From positions 434,001-498,000 of the forward strand of contig CAWBFD010000004.1 of NCBI GenBank assembly GCA_963788115.1: a DNA stretch of 64,000 nt. Reading direction: 5' to 3'. The notes beneath the pieces were generated by a model, which searched no databases, was not told where the DNA came from, and was given only the letters and a program-made list of their open reading frames with translations. The stretch's first letter is position 1. Each line of letters opens with the position of its first letter. This DNA comes from CAWBFD01 sp963788115. GTDB lineage: Bacteria; Actinomycetota; Thermoleophilia; Solirubrobacterales; 70-9. The position numbers and the translations under genes were made by a program. Below, in pieces: positions 17,751-25,401 of the stretch.

Positions 17751-18423
17751 GGCACCGGTGCTGGGCAAGACGACCAAGGCCGACCTGCCCGCGGCGCTGT
17801 TCGGCGAGGGCGTTCACGAGTCGCTTCTGCACGAGGTCGCGCGGGCGGATCTGGCCGCTCGCCGACGCGGGACCGCATCCACCCTCGGGCGAGGCGAGGT
17901 CTCCATGACGACCGCGAAGGCGTGGCGCCAGAAGGGCACCGGGCGGGCGCGTGCGGGTGCCCTCAGCGTGCCGCACCGCCGCGGCGGCGGGGTGGCGTTC
18001 GGGCCCAAGCCGCGGTCGCACACCGTCAAGGTGAACCGCAAGGCGCGGCGCCGTGCGCTGCGCTCGGCCCTCTCGGTTCACGCCGATCGGGGAAGCGTCG
18101 CGCTGCTCGATGCCGCGGCGTACGAGTCGCCTCAGACGAAGCAGGCGGCGGAAGCGCTGGAACAGTGGGCGCCGAGGCGGCCGACCCTGGTCGTGACCGA
18201 TGCCGACGAGCTCGGTGCGATGAAGAGCTTTCGCAATATCCCGGACGTCGCCGTCCTGCCGGTGAGCGCGGTCGGGGTTGCCGACGTGATCGGCCATGCC
18301 TCGCTGGTGCTGTCTCGCGAGGCGCTGAAGGTGCTGGAGAGTCGCGTGGCGGAGGTCAGCCGCGGCGGCGACGAGCCCGGAGGCGCGGGCGATGAAGCCG
18401 ACGACAGCGGGGACGAGGGCTAG
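17743..18423 (+). CDS. rplD: 50S ribosomal protein L4
   Basis: 226 residues. The exit-tunnel loop with the KAWRQKGTGRARAG signature is at about residues 61-75. The C-terminus carries an extra acidic Gly/Asp/Glu tail of ~20 residues. The TAG stop is followed at once by a second TAG, which begins the 5' arm of the Shine-Dalgarno-pairing repeat in front of rplW. Confidence 0.97.
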   Translation: MAKAPVLGKTTKADLPAALFGEGVHESLLHEVARADLAARRRGTASTLGRGEVSMTTAKAWRQKGTGRARAGALSVPHRRGGGVAFGPKPRSHTVKVNRKARRRALRSALSVHADRGSVALLDAAAYESPQTKQAAEALEQWAPRRPTLVVTDADELGAMKSFRNIPDVAVLPVSAVGVADVIGHASLVLSREALKVLESRVAEVSRGGDEPGGAGDEADDSGDEG

Positions 18424-18487
18424 TAGCGGTGACTCCTCCCACGACAGCACGCCTCAGTCGGCACTACCGCGGAAGGAGGCACCGCTA
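18424..18487 (+). promoter_or_regulatory. Shine-Dalgarno-sequestering repeat element, copy A (before rplW)
   Basis: TAGCGGTG (18424-18431) pairs perfectly with CACCGCTA (18480-18487); after a 3-nt bulge (ACT), CCTCC (18435-18439) pairs with GGAGG (18475-18479), the Shine-Dalgarno of rplW. The loop of 35 nt starts with the conserved CACGACAGCAC. Copies B and C share the layout with GCGATG/CATCGC in place of GCGGTG/CACCGC, a compensatory change. The 5' arm starts directly after the rplD stop, so a terminating ribosome would open the structure. Confidence 0.75.
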
Positions 18488-18491
18488 GCCG

Positions 18492-18788
18492 ATGGAACCT
18501 CGCCAGGTGATCCTCGAGCCCGTGGTCTCGGAGAAGAGCTACGCTCTGATGGCCGACGGGAAGTACACCTTCCGGGTCGACCCGCGGGCGCACAAGACGC
18601 AGATCGCCCACGCCGTCGAGGAGATCTTCGACGTCACCGTGGCCGAGGTGCGCACGCTCAAGGTGCGCTCGAAGCCGAAGCGCCGTGGACTGCTCACGGG
18701 CCGGACGCGGGCGTGGAAGAAGGCGGTCGTGCAGCTGGCCCCCGGCGATCGAATCGAGCTGTTCGAGGGTGCCGCGGTAGCGGAGTAG
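18492..18788 (+). CDS. rplW: 50S ribosomal protein L23
   Basis: 98 residues, normal length; L23 sits at the tunnel exit and docks trigger factor and SRP. VVSEKSYALMADGKYTF and the R-rich hairpin (KPKRRGLLTGR) are typical. Its AAGGAGG ribosome-binding site (18473-18479), 12 nt before ATG 18492, is buried in the stem of repeat copy A, so translation is predicted to depend on rplD translation or on an effector. Confidence 0.96.
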   Translation: MEPRQVILEPVVSEKSYALMADGKYTFRVDPRAHKTQIAHAVEEIFDVTVAEVRTLKVRSKPKRRGLLTGRTRAWKKAVVQLAPGDRIELFEGAAVAE

Positions 18789-18820
18789 ACGAGGCGAACC
18801 AACACGACAAGCACTCCACC

Positions 18821-19672
18821 ATGGCAATGCGAAAGACAAAGCCCACCAGCCCCGGCCGGCGCTTCGCGACCTACCAGGTCCGCGAGGAGCTGACCGACGC
18901 GGGCCCGCAGAAATCGCTCACCGAGGGCAAGGGCCGCTCCGGCGGCCGCAATACCCGCGGCCGCGTCACCGCGCGCCACCGCGGCGGCGGGGCGAAGCGC
19001 CGCTACCGGCGCATCGACTTCAAGCGGCGCAAGGATGGGGTGCCGGCGAAGGTGGCGACGATCGAGTACGACCCGAACCGGACCTGCTACATCGCTCTGC
19101 TCCACTACGCGGACGGCCACAAGAGCTACATCCTTGCCCCCCAGGGCGTCCGGCCCGGGGCCACGGTCTCATCCGGCGAGGACGCCGACATCCGGCCGGG
19201 CAACGCGCTGCCGCTGCGTTCGATCCCTACCGGCACCATCGTCCACAACGTCGAGCTGGTCCCGGGTCAGGGCGGTCGCATTGGCCGAGCGGCGGGCTCG
19301 GCCATCCAGGTCGTGGCGAAGGAGGGCCCGATGGTGACCCTGAGGCTTCCCTCGTCCGAGATGCGGCTGGTGCGGGCGGACTGCCGAGCGACCGTGGGCA
19401 CGCTGTCGAACACCGAGCATCAGAACGTCAAGGTCGGCAAGGCCGGGCGCAACCGCCACAAGGGACGGCGCCCGCAGACTCGCGGCATCGCGATGAACCC
19501 AGTGGACCATCCGCACGGGGGCGGCGAGGCGCACCACACCCCGGGCGGCCACCCGGTGACCCCGTGGGGCAAGCCGACGCTGGGCTATCGCACCCGAAAG
19601 AAGGGCAAGCAGTCCGATGCGGTGATCGTGCGGGGCCGCCGCCGCGGCAAGAAGCGAGGAGGCAGTCGCTAA
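18821..19672 (+). CDS. rplB: 50S ribosomal protein L2
   Basis: 283 residues from ATG 18821 (MAMRKTKPTSPGRRF); ATG 18827 is an equally plausible start two codons later. L2 is needed for subunit association and peptidyl transfer; the C-terminal signature HPHGGGEAHHTPGG is intact. No clear Shine-Dalgarno lies within 12 nt upstream. The stop overlaps the rpsS start (TAATG). Confidence 0.96.
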   Translation: MAMRKTKPTSPGRRFATYQVREELTDAGPQKSLTEGKGRSGGRNTRGRVTARHRGGGAKRRYRRIDFKRRKDGVPAKVATIEYDPNRTCYIALLHYADGHKSYILAPQGVRPGATVSSGEDADIRPGNALPLRSIPTGTIVHNVELVPGQGGRIGRAAGSAIQVVAKEGPMVTLRLPSSEMRLVRADCRATVGTLSNTEHQNVKVGKAGRNRHKGRRPQTRGIAMNPVDHPHGGGEAHHTPGGHPVTPWGKPTLGYRTRKKGKQSDAVIVRGRRRGKKRGGSR

Positions 19673-19944
19673 TGGGCCGTTCGACCAAGAAGGGACCGTT
19701 CGTCGAGGAGCGGCTGATGCGGCGGATCCAGCAGATGAACGAAGGCGGCCAGAAGCAGATGATCAAGACCTGGTCGCGCGGGTCGACGGTCTTCCCCGAG
19801 ATGGTCGGCCACACCATCGCCGTCCACGACGGCCGCAAGCACGTGCCGGTTTTCGTCTCGGAGTCGATGGTCGGGCACAAGCTCGGCGAGTTCGCTCCGA
19901 CCCGGACCTTCCGGTCGCATTCGGGCGACAGGAGAGAGCGATGA
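19672..19944 (+). CDS. rpsS: 30S ribosomal protein S19
   Basis: 90 residues, MGRSTKKGPFVEERL with the GHKLGEFAPTRTF signature. S19 binds the 16S 3' domain together with S13. Start shares one base with the rplB stop; its own stop overlaps rplV (ATGA). An open frame 36 codons upstream is only overlap with rplB. Confidence 0.97.
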   Translation: MGRSTKKGPFVEERLMRRIQQMNEGGQKQMIKTWSRGSTVFPEMVGHTIAVHDGRKHVPVFVSESMVGHKLGEFAPTRTFRSHSGDRRER

Positions 19945-20303
19945 GCGACGAGACCCCACCCGAGGTGCCCATGGTGCGCGCCAGCGCCCGCTACGTGCGG
20001 GTGGCGCCCCGGAAGGCGCGCATGGTCGCGGATCAGGTGCGAGGACTGCCCGTGACCGAGGCCCAGACGCTGCTCGATTTCTCACCGCGCGGCGCCGCTC
20101 GCGACGTCGGCAAGCTGATCGCGTCCGCCGCTGCGAACGCGGAGAGCAACCATGACCTGGTGGCTGAGGACCTGCGGATCGCCGACATCCGAGTCGACGA
20201 CGGCCCGATCCTCAAGCGCTGGCGTGCCCGCGCGCGGGGTCGCGCGACCCGCATCGACAAGCGCACCTGCCACGTGAGCGTTGCGTTGACACCTACCGAG
20301 TAG
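19941..20303 (+). CDS. rplV: 50S ribosomal protein L22
   Basis: 120 residues; L22 lines the nascent-peptide tunnel. A short acidic lead (MSDETPPEVPM) precedes the conserved body VRASARYVRVAPRKARMVAD; the beta-hairpin loop (KRWRARARGRATRIDKRT) is present. Macrolide-relevant positions in that loop look ordinary. A 4-nt overlap with rpsS implies coupling. Confidence 0.97.
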   Translation: MSDETPPEVPMVRASARYVRVAPRKARMVADQVRGLPVTEAQTLLDFSPRGAARDVGKLIASAAANAESNHDLVAEDLRIADIRVDDGPILKRWRARARGRATRIDKRTCHVSVALTPTE

Positions 20304-20318
20304 CCGAGAGAAGGAGCG

Positions 20319-21272
20319 ATGGGACAGAAGATCCACCCCGAAGGCTTTCGAGTCGGCTACATCCACGACTGGCAGTCGACCTGGTTCGACCAGCGCCACT
20401 TCGCCGACGCGTTGCTCGAGGACATGGCGATCCGCGACCACATTGAGGGAAAGCTCTCGCACGCCGGCCTTAGCGACATCAAGATCACGAAGCAGCGCGG
20501 CGAGATCGAGGTGGACATCCACACCGCCCGGCCTGGGATCGTGATCGGCAAGTCGGGTTCCGAGGTCGACGCTTTGCGGCGGGACCTCCATCGGATCACC
20601 GGTAAGCCGGTGAAGGTGAACATCCGCGAGATCAAGCGCCCTGAGCTCGACGCAAAGCTCGTCGCGCAGTCGATCGCCGAGCAGCTTCAGAACCGCGTCG
20701 CGTTCCGCCGAGCCATGAAGCGTGCCCTGACTTCCGCGATGCGCTCCGGCGCCAAGGGAGTGAAGGTGCAGGTATCCGGTCGGCTAGGCGGCGCCGAGAT
20801 GGCGCGCACGGAGGGCTACTCCGACGGCCGAGTCCCCCTCCACACGCTTCGAGCGGACATCGACTACGGCTTCCACGAGGCCCGCACGACGACAGGCCGG
20901 ATCGGCGTCAAGTGCTGGATCAACAACGGCGAGGTGATGCCCGAGGGATTCCGGACCAGGGTCGAAGAGGGCCAGGACCTCGGCCCCCGTCCTGGCCGCC
21001 GGAGCCGGGGTGGCAACGGCCGCGGGCCGCGGCCGCGGCCCCCAGAGCGCCGAACCGAGGGGGACCGCAGTGCCGCCGCGCCGCCGGCGCCACCCGCGCC
21101 GCCGGCGCCACCCGCGGCCGCGCCCTCTCAGCCCGTCCCAACGGAGCCCGAGGTGACGCCCCCTCCGGCCGAGGGCGAGGCACCGCCCCAGCCGGCTGCG
21201 CCTGCGGGCGAGGAGAAGCCGCCGAGCGCCGATCCTGCCGAGCCCAAGGCCTCCGAGGGTGGTGAGTCCTGA
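20319..21272 (+). CDS. rpsC: 30S ribosomal protein S3 with long Pro/Ala-rich C-terminal tail
   Basis: 317 residues against a usual 210-275. The N-terminal half has the KH type-2 domain (PGIVIGKSGSEVDALRRDL) and the C-terminal S3 domain through CWINNGEVMPEGF. From about residue 222 the protein becomes Arg/Gly- then Pro/Ala/Glu-rich (repeated APPAPP-like units), ~95 residues with no conserved structure. AAGGAG precedes ATG 20319. Actinobacterial S3 often carries a tail, but this is long. Confidence 0.96.
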   Translation: MGQKIHPEGFRVGYIHDWQSTWFDQRHFADALLEDMAIRDHIEGKLSHAGLSDIKITKQRGEIEVDIHTARPGIVIGKSGSEVDALRRDLHRITGKPVKVNIREIKRPELDAKLVAQSIAEQLQNRVAFRRAMKRALTSAMRSGAKGVKVQVSGRLGGAEMARTEGYSDGRVPLHTLRADIDYGFHEARTTTGRIGVKCWINNGEVMPEGFRTRVEEGQDLGPRPGRRSRGGNGRGPRPRPPERRTEGDRSAAAPPAPPAPPAPPAAAPSQPVPTEPEVTPPPAEGEAPPQPAAPAGEEKPPSADPAEPKASEGGES

Positions 21273-21691
21273 TGCTGATGCCCAAGCGCGTCAAGTACCG
21301 CAAGGTGATGCGCGGCCGGATGCGCGGCAACGCGAAGGGTGGAAGCCACGTGGCCTTCGGCGAGTACGGGCTGAAGTCGCTCGAACGAGGCTGGGTGACG
21401 AACCGCCAAATCGAGGCGGCCCGCGTTGCCATGACCCGCAAGATCAAGCGCGGCGGCAAGGTCTGGATCAACATCTTCCCGGATAAGCCCTACACGAAGA
21501 AGCCGGCGGAGACTCGCATGGGCTCGGGCAAGGGGAACCCCGAGGGGTGGGTCGCCGTGGTCAAGCCCGGACGCGTGATGTTCGAGCTCGCCGGTGTCCC
21601 CGAGGACCTCGCTCGCGAGGCGATGCGGCTCGCCGGTCACAAGCTTCCCGTGAAGACCAAGTTCGTGAGGCGCGAGGAGGTCGCGGGATGA
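21272..21691 (+). CDS. rplP: 50S ribosomal protein L16
   Basis: 139 residues, MLMPKRVKYRKVMRGRMRG, matching the MLxPKRxKxRK start of the family and so supporting ATG 21272 over ATG 21278. L16 helps place A-site tRNA. TGATG overlap with rpsC and ATGA overlap with rpmC. Confidence 0.97.
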   Translation: MLMPKRVKYRKVMRGRMRGNAKGGSHVAFGEYGLKSLERGWVTNRQIEAARVAMTRKIKRGGKVWINIFPDKPYTKKPAETRMGSGKGNPEGWVAVVKPGRVMFELAGVPEDLAREAMRLAGHKLPVKTKFVRREEVAG

Positions 21692-21906
21692 AGGCGTCCG
21701 ACGTCCACGCCCTCGGCGATCAGGACCTCGTCGAGCGTCTCAGGGAAGCCCGCGAGGAGACCTTCAACCTGCGCTTCCGCCATGCGACCGGGGAGCTGGA
21801 GAACACCGCGGGTCTGCGCGAGTCGCGGCGCGACGTGGCCCGCCTCGAAACCGTGGCGCGGGAGCGTGGGATCGACGTGCGCAAGGAACTGAGACCGAGG
21901 GACTGA
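21688..21906 (+). CDS. rpmC: 50S ribosomal protein L29
   Basis: 72 residues; a two-helix protein at the tunnel exit near L23. LGDQDLVERLREAREETFNLRF is the L29 signature. The start lies inside the rplP stop (ATGA). Only 2 nt separate its stop from the GTG of the extended rpsQ. Confidence 0.96.
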   Translation: MKASDVHALGDQDLVERLREAREETFNLRFRHATGELENTAGLRESRRDVARLETVARERGIDVRKELRPRD

Positions 21907-21908
21907 CG

Positions 21909-22481
21909 GTGGTCGAGGAAGAGAAGCAGCCAGAAGAGGAGACCGAGGCCCCGGCGGCCGAGGAGCCCGCGGCCGAGGAGTCCCAGGCCGAGGAATCTGT
22001 GCGGGACACCGAGCGTGAGCACGGTGACGCAGACCTGGACCCGAGGGCGCGGAGGAAGCTCGAGCGCTCGCGTGCGTCAACGCCTGCCCTGCCTCCGCGG
22101 ACCCCCGAGGAGCGTGCGGCCGAGCGTGCGCAGGCTCGCGCCGCCAATGCCGAGTCGCGGCGTCGGTATCGTTCGCGGCGCGGCCGCGGAGAGGACGAAC
22201 CCGGTCAGGGGACGCCACCGGCCGAGCGGCGCCCGGGGCCGAAGAAGGTGCGGGTCGGGACCGTCGTCTCGACCAAAGCCGAGAAGACGATCACGGTGCG
22301 GATCGAGGACGCGCGGCGTCATCCTGCCTACGAGAAGATCGTTCGCCGGAGCTCGACGCTGCACGCCCACGACGAGCGGAACGAGGCGAACGAGGGCGAC
22401 GTCGTGCGGGTGATCGAGACGCGACCGCTGTCGAAGACCAAGCGCTGGCGACTGCTCGAGGTCGTGGAGCGAGCGAGGTAG
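21909..22481 (+). CDS. rpsQ: 30S ribosomal protein S17 with ~105-residue N-terminal extension
   Basis: The C-terminal ~85 residues are a normal S17 (VRVGTVVSTKAEKTITVRIED ... HDERNEANEGDVVRVIETRPLSKTKRW), an early 16S binder. Before it lies an uninterrupted in-frame stretch, first Glu/Ala/Pro-rich and acidic, then Arg-rich (RARRKLERSR ... RRRYRSRRGRG). The GTG at 21909 lies 2 nt after the rpmC stop, as expected in this tight operon; starting at the core instead would leave a gap of more than 330 nt. I therefore keep the long form, although an internal start near 22247 cannot be excluded. Confidence 0.85.
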   Translation: MVEEEKQPEEETEAPAAEEPAAEESQAEESVRDTEREHGDADLDPRARRKLERSRASTPALPPRTPEERAAERAQARAANAESRRRYRSRRGRGEDEPGQGTPPAERRPGPKKVRVGTVVSTKAEKTITVRIEDARRHPAYEKIVRRSSTLHAHDERNEANEGDVVRVIETRPLSKTKRWRLLEVVERAR

Positions 22482-22494
22482 TGGGGCACCGCCA

Positions 22495-22863
22495 GTGATT
22501 CAGCAGGAGACAAGGCTCAAGGTGGCGGACAACTCGGGTGCCCGAGAGATCCTTTGCGTTCGAGTCAAGGGCGGGTCCCACCGGCGCTACGCGGGGATCG
22601 GAGACGTGATCACGGCGACCGTGAAGCAGGCGACGCCGCGAGGCGCGATCCGCAAGGGCGAGGTGGTGCAGGCGGTGGTCGTGCGCACGCGCAAGCAGCT
22701 CGGCCGTTCGGACGGTACGTACATCGCATTCGACGAGAACGCCGCCGTGCTGATCGACCCGCAGAACAATCCGCGGGGCACCCGCATCTTCGGGCCGGTC
22801 GCCCGCGAGCTTCGCGAGCGAAACTTCATGAAGATCGTGTCCCTCGCCCCGGAGGTGCTCTAG
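22495..22863 (+). CDS. rplN: 50S ribosomal protein L14
   Basis: 122 residues, exactly the usual length (MIQQETRLKVADNSGAREI). L14 forms an intersubunit bridge. GTG start 13 nt after rpsQ with little Shine-Dalgarno. First gene of the spc operon by convention, but no promoter is evident, so S10 and spc are probably one transcript. Confidence 0.97.
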   Translation: MIQQETRLKVADNSGAREILCVRVKGGSHRRYAGIGDVITATVKQATPRGAIRKGEVVQAVVVRTRKQLGRSDGTYIAFDENAAVLIDPQNNPRGTRIFGPVARELRERNFMKIVSLAPEVL

Positions 22864-22865
22864 CC

Positions 22866-23207
22866 ATGGCCAAGGCGATGCGCATTCGCAAGGACGATCA
22901 GGTGGTCGTCACCGCCGGCAAGGACCAGGGCAAGACCGGCCGTGTCCTGCGGACCGAGCCCGCTCGGCGCCGCGTGTACATCGAGGGACTCAATATCGTC
23001 AAGCGCCACCAGCGGCCGCGCTCGGTCAAGGACACGCAGAGAGGCGCGCAGACCGGCGGCATCATCGAGAAGGAGGCGCCGATCGACGTCTCCAACGTGA
23101 TGCTGCTCGACCCCACCGACAACCAGCCCACGCGCGTCGGGGTCCGGGTCGACGAGAGCGGCGCTCGGCAGCGTTACTCCAAGCGCACCGGAAAGGCAAT
23201 CGACTAA
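22866..23207 (+). CDS. rplX: 50S ribosomal protein L24
   Basis: 113 residues from ATG 22866, 2 nt after the rplN stop. KOW motif in MRIRKDDQVVVTAGKDQGKTG. An early assembly initiator of the 50S subunit. Its TAA stop provides the first base of the 5' arm of repeat copy B. Confidence 0.96.
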   Translation: MAKAMRIRKDDQVVVTAGKDQGKTGRVLRTEPARRRVYIEGLNIVKRHQRPRSVKDTQRGAQTGGIIEKEAPIDVSNVMLLDPTDNQPTRVGVRVDESGARQRYSKRTGKAID

Positions 23208-23370
23208 GCGATGACTCCTCCCACGACAGCACACCTCACCCGGCTGCAAACTGTCGCCAGCCGGCGTCCTCGCTCGCTCGCGCACTTTTCAAGTGCGCCA
23301 CGCTCACTGCGTCCTTGCCTGGCTCGGTTTTCGCCGGCTGAGCCGCACTGCCGCGGAAGGAGGCATCGCT
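23207..23370 (+). promoter_or_regulatory. Shine-Dalgarno-sequestering repeat element, copy B (before rplE)
   Basis: AGCGATG (23207-23213) pairs with CATCGCT (23364-23370), bulge ACT, then CCTCC (23217-23221) with the rplE Shine-Dalgarno GGAGG (23359-23363). An inner hairpin CCGGCTG (23240-23246) / CAGCCGG (23258-23264) follows. The loop is 137 nt, enlarged relative to copies A and C by a segment containing GCGCACTT-TTC-AAGTGCGC (23280-23298), a perfect 8-bp hairpin. In enterobacteria S8 represses the spc operon at the rplE start; this element occupies the same place. Confidence 0.75.
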
Positions 23371-23371
23371 G

Positions 23372-24175
23372 ATGGAAACCGCAACCGTCCCAGAGTCACG
23401 ACCGGCAGCGACGCCCCCCCGGCTGCGCGAGCTGTACGAGAGCGAGGTGGTGCCGAAGCTCACCTCGCGGTTCGGCTACGAGAACCCGATGGAGGTCCCG
23501 ACCGTCATCAAGATCACGCTGAACATGGGGGTCGGCGACGCGAAGCAGTCCACCCCTCTGCTGGAGGCCGCGACCGAGCAGCTCGCCACGATCGCCGGCC
23601 AGCGACCGAACGTCCGCCGCGCCCGCAAGTCGATCGCCTCGTTCAAGGTCCGCGATGGGATGCCGGTGGGCGTCGCCGTGACCCTTCGGGGCGCCCGCAT
23701 GTGGGAGTTCCTGGACCGCCTGGTCTCGGTGGCCATCCCGCGGATTCGTGACTTCCGCGGCCTCAGCCCGCGCGCCTTCGACGGGCGCGGCAACTACTCG
23801 CTCGGCCTCCGCGAGCAGCTGATCTTTCCCGAGATCGACTACGACTCGATCGACGAGGTACGCGGACTCGATGTCGCGATCTCGACCACGGCGAAGACCG
23901 ACGACGAGGCCTTCGAGTTGCTGCTCGGCCTGGGCATGCCCTTCTCGAGAGAGGGTCGCCCGGGCTTGGCCGACGAGGAGGAGGCGGCCGAGGAGGAGCG
24001 GCGCAAGGAGGAGGCTCGACGGCGCGCCGAGGCGGAGCAGGCGGCACTGGAGCAGCTCAAGGCCGAGAACCCCGAGGCGTATGCGAAGCGCGAGCGGGAG
24101 GCCGAGGCGGTCGAGGGCGAGGAGGGTGCCGAGACCACCGAGGGCCAAGAGCAGGAAGAAAGCGACGAGGGTTAA
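23372..24175 (+). CDS. rplE: 50S ribosomal protein L5 with charged C-terminal extension
   Basis: 267 residues against the usual ~180. The core (VPTVIKITLNMGVGDAKQ ... FRGLSPRAFDGRGNYSLG ... ISTTAKTDDEAFELL) is complete; L5 binds 5S rRNA. From about residue 192 comes a Glu/Lys/Arg/Ala-rich helical tail of ~75 residues (probable coiled coil), ending in a very acidic run. ATG 23372 follows AAGGAGG by 8 nt, but that site is in the stem of repeat copy B. Confidence 0.95.
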   Translation: METATVPESRPAATPPRLRELYESEVVPKLTSRFGYENPMEVPTVIKITLNMGVGDAKQSTPLLEAATEQLATIAGQRPNVRRARKSIASFKVRDGMPVGVAVTLRGARMWEFLDRLVSVAIPRIRDFRGLSPRAFDGRGNYSLGLREQLIFPEIDYDSIDEVRGLDVAISTTAKTDDEAFELLLGLGMPFSREGRPGLADEEEAAEEERRKEEARRRAEAEQAALEQLKAENPEAYAKREREAEAVEGEEGAETTEGQEQEESDEG

Positions 24176-24183
24176 CACACGAC

Positions 24184-24369
24184 ATGGCCAAGACATCCAA
24201 GATCGTGAAGCAGGGCCGAACGCCCAGGCACCCGACCCGGGCTCACAACCGCTGCCGGCGGTGCGGGCGCGCGCGGGCGTACTACCGCAAGTTCGGGCTC
24301 TGCCGGCTCTGCCTGCGCGATGCCGCCCACAAGGGCTACATCCCGGGCATGACCAAGTCGAGCTGGTGA
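24184..24369 (+). CDS. rpsZ: 30S ribosomal protein S14, zinc type
   Basis: 61 residues with the zinc ribbon C24-x2-C27 ... C40-x2-C43, the short zinc-binding S14 paralogue type. The N-terminus (MAKTSKIVKQGRTPRHPTRA) is slightly unusual. Essential for late 30S assembly. No strong Shine-Dalgarno; 8 nt after rplE. Confidence 0.95.
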   Translation: MAKTSKIVKQGRTPRHPTRAHNRCRRCGRARAYYRKFGLCRLCLRDAAHKGYIPGMTKSSW

Positions 24370-24388
24370 ACGCGACCCACGAATCAAG

Positions 24389-24784
24389 ATGCTGACCGAC
24401 CCGATCTCCGATTATCTGACCCGCATTCGCAACGCCCTGGCGGCCGAGCACGCCGAGGTCGAGGTACCGGCATCGCGCCTGCGTAAGGAGATGAGCCGGA
24501 TCCTCAAGGAGCAGGGCTACGTCTCCGACTACGCCGTCGAGCCGACCCGCGTGGGCGACGTCATCCGGATCGAGCTCAAGTACACGGAGGACCGGCGCCC
24601 GGTGATCAGCGGGCTCCAGCGGATCTCGCGCCCCGGAAGGCGGCGCTACGTCGCGCAGGACGACGTGCCCCGCGTGATGGGCGGCATGGGCACGGCGATC
24701 ATCTCCACCTCCGCCGGCGTGATGACCGGACACGAGGCGAAGCATCAGGGCGTGGGCGGCGAGGTCGTCGCCTACGTATGGTGA
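24389..24784 (+). CDS. rpsH: 30S ribosomal protein S8
   Basis: 131 residues, MLTDPISDYLTRIRNA. S8 binds helix 21 of 16S rRNA and in E. coli also represses the spc operon by binding mRNA at rplE. C-terminal GGMGTAIISTSAGVMTGHEA is standard. It is a candidate effector for repeat copy B, by analogy only. Confidence 0.97.
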   Translation: MLTDPISDYLTRIRNALAAEHAEVEVPASRLRKEMSRILKEQGYVSDYAVEPTRVGDVIRIELKYTEDRRPVISGLQRISRPGRRRYVAQDDVPRVMGGMGTAIISTSAGVMTGHEAKHQGVGGEVVAYVW

Positions 24785-24794
24785 GCGGTCGAGC

Positions 24795-25328
24795 ATGAGC
24801 CGCATCGGAAACAAGCCGATCACCGTTCCGGACGGCGTCACCGTGGACGTCGGCTCCGGCGTGGTCAAGGTCAAGGGCCCGAAGGGCGAGCTGAGCCAGG
24901 ACGTGAGCCGCGAGATGAGGATCGAGCAGGAGAACGGCACCCTCACCGTCGCCCGGCCGACCGACCGCGGCGAGCACCGCGCGCTGCACGGGCTCACCCG
25001 CAGCCTGATCGCGAACATGGTCCAGGGCGTCACGGATGGGTTCGAGAAGCGCCTCGAGATCCAGGGGGTGGGCTACCGCGCCCGGCTTCAGGGCAAGGCG
25101 CTCGAGCTCAGCGTCGGCTACTCCCATCAGGTGTCGATCAGCGCGCCCGACGGGATCGAGTTCGAGGTGCCGCAGCCGACTCAGATCGTGGTCAGGGGGA
25201 TCGACAAGCAGCTCGTCGGTGAGGTGGCGGCCCGGATCCGGCGTGTGCGCCCGCCAGAGCCGTACAAGGGAAAAGGCATTCGCTACGAAGGCGAGCACGT
25301 CCGCCGCAAGGTGGGTAAGAGGGCCTAG
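24795..25328 (+). CDS. rplF: 50S ribosomal protein L6
   Basis: 177 residues, MSRIGNKPITVPDGV, with the C-terminal PEPYKGKGIRYEGEHVRRKVGK signature. Lies near the sarcin-ricin loop. Ten nt after rpsH. The TAG stop supplies the first bases of the 5' arm of repeat copy C. Confidence 0.97.
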   Translation: MSRIGNKPITVPDGVTVDVGSGVVKVKGPKGELSQDVSREMRIEQENGTLTVARPTDRGEHRALHGLTRSLIANMVQGVTDGFEKRLEIQGVGYRARLQGKALELSVGYSHQVSISAPDGIEFEVPQPTQIVVRGIDKQLVGEVAARIRRVRPPEPYKGKGIRYEGEHVRRKVGKRA

Positions 25329-25400
25329 CGATGACTCCTCCCACGACGACACACCTCAGCCGGCTGCAAACCGTCGCCAGCCGGGCAAGGAGGCATCGCT
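25327..25400 (+). promoter_or_regulatory. Shine-Dalgarno-sequestering repeat element, copy C (before rplR)
   Basis: AGCGATG (25327-25333) pairs with CATCGCT (25394-25400); bulge ACT; CCTCC (25337-25341) with the rplR Shine-Dalgarno GGAGG (25389-25393). Inner hairpin CCGGCTG (25360-25366) / CAGCCGG (25378-25384). The 47-nt loop begins CACGACGACACACCTCA, nearly identical to copy B. Confidence 0.75.
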
Positions 25401-25401
25401 C

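Noticed and set aside
23396..25033. 545-codon antisense frame over rplE-rplF
   Set aside because: Overlaps several certain ribosomal genes and has no ribosome-binding site or motif.
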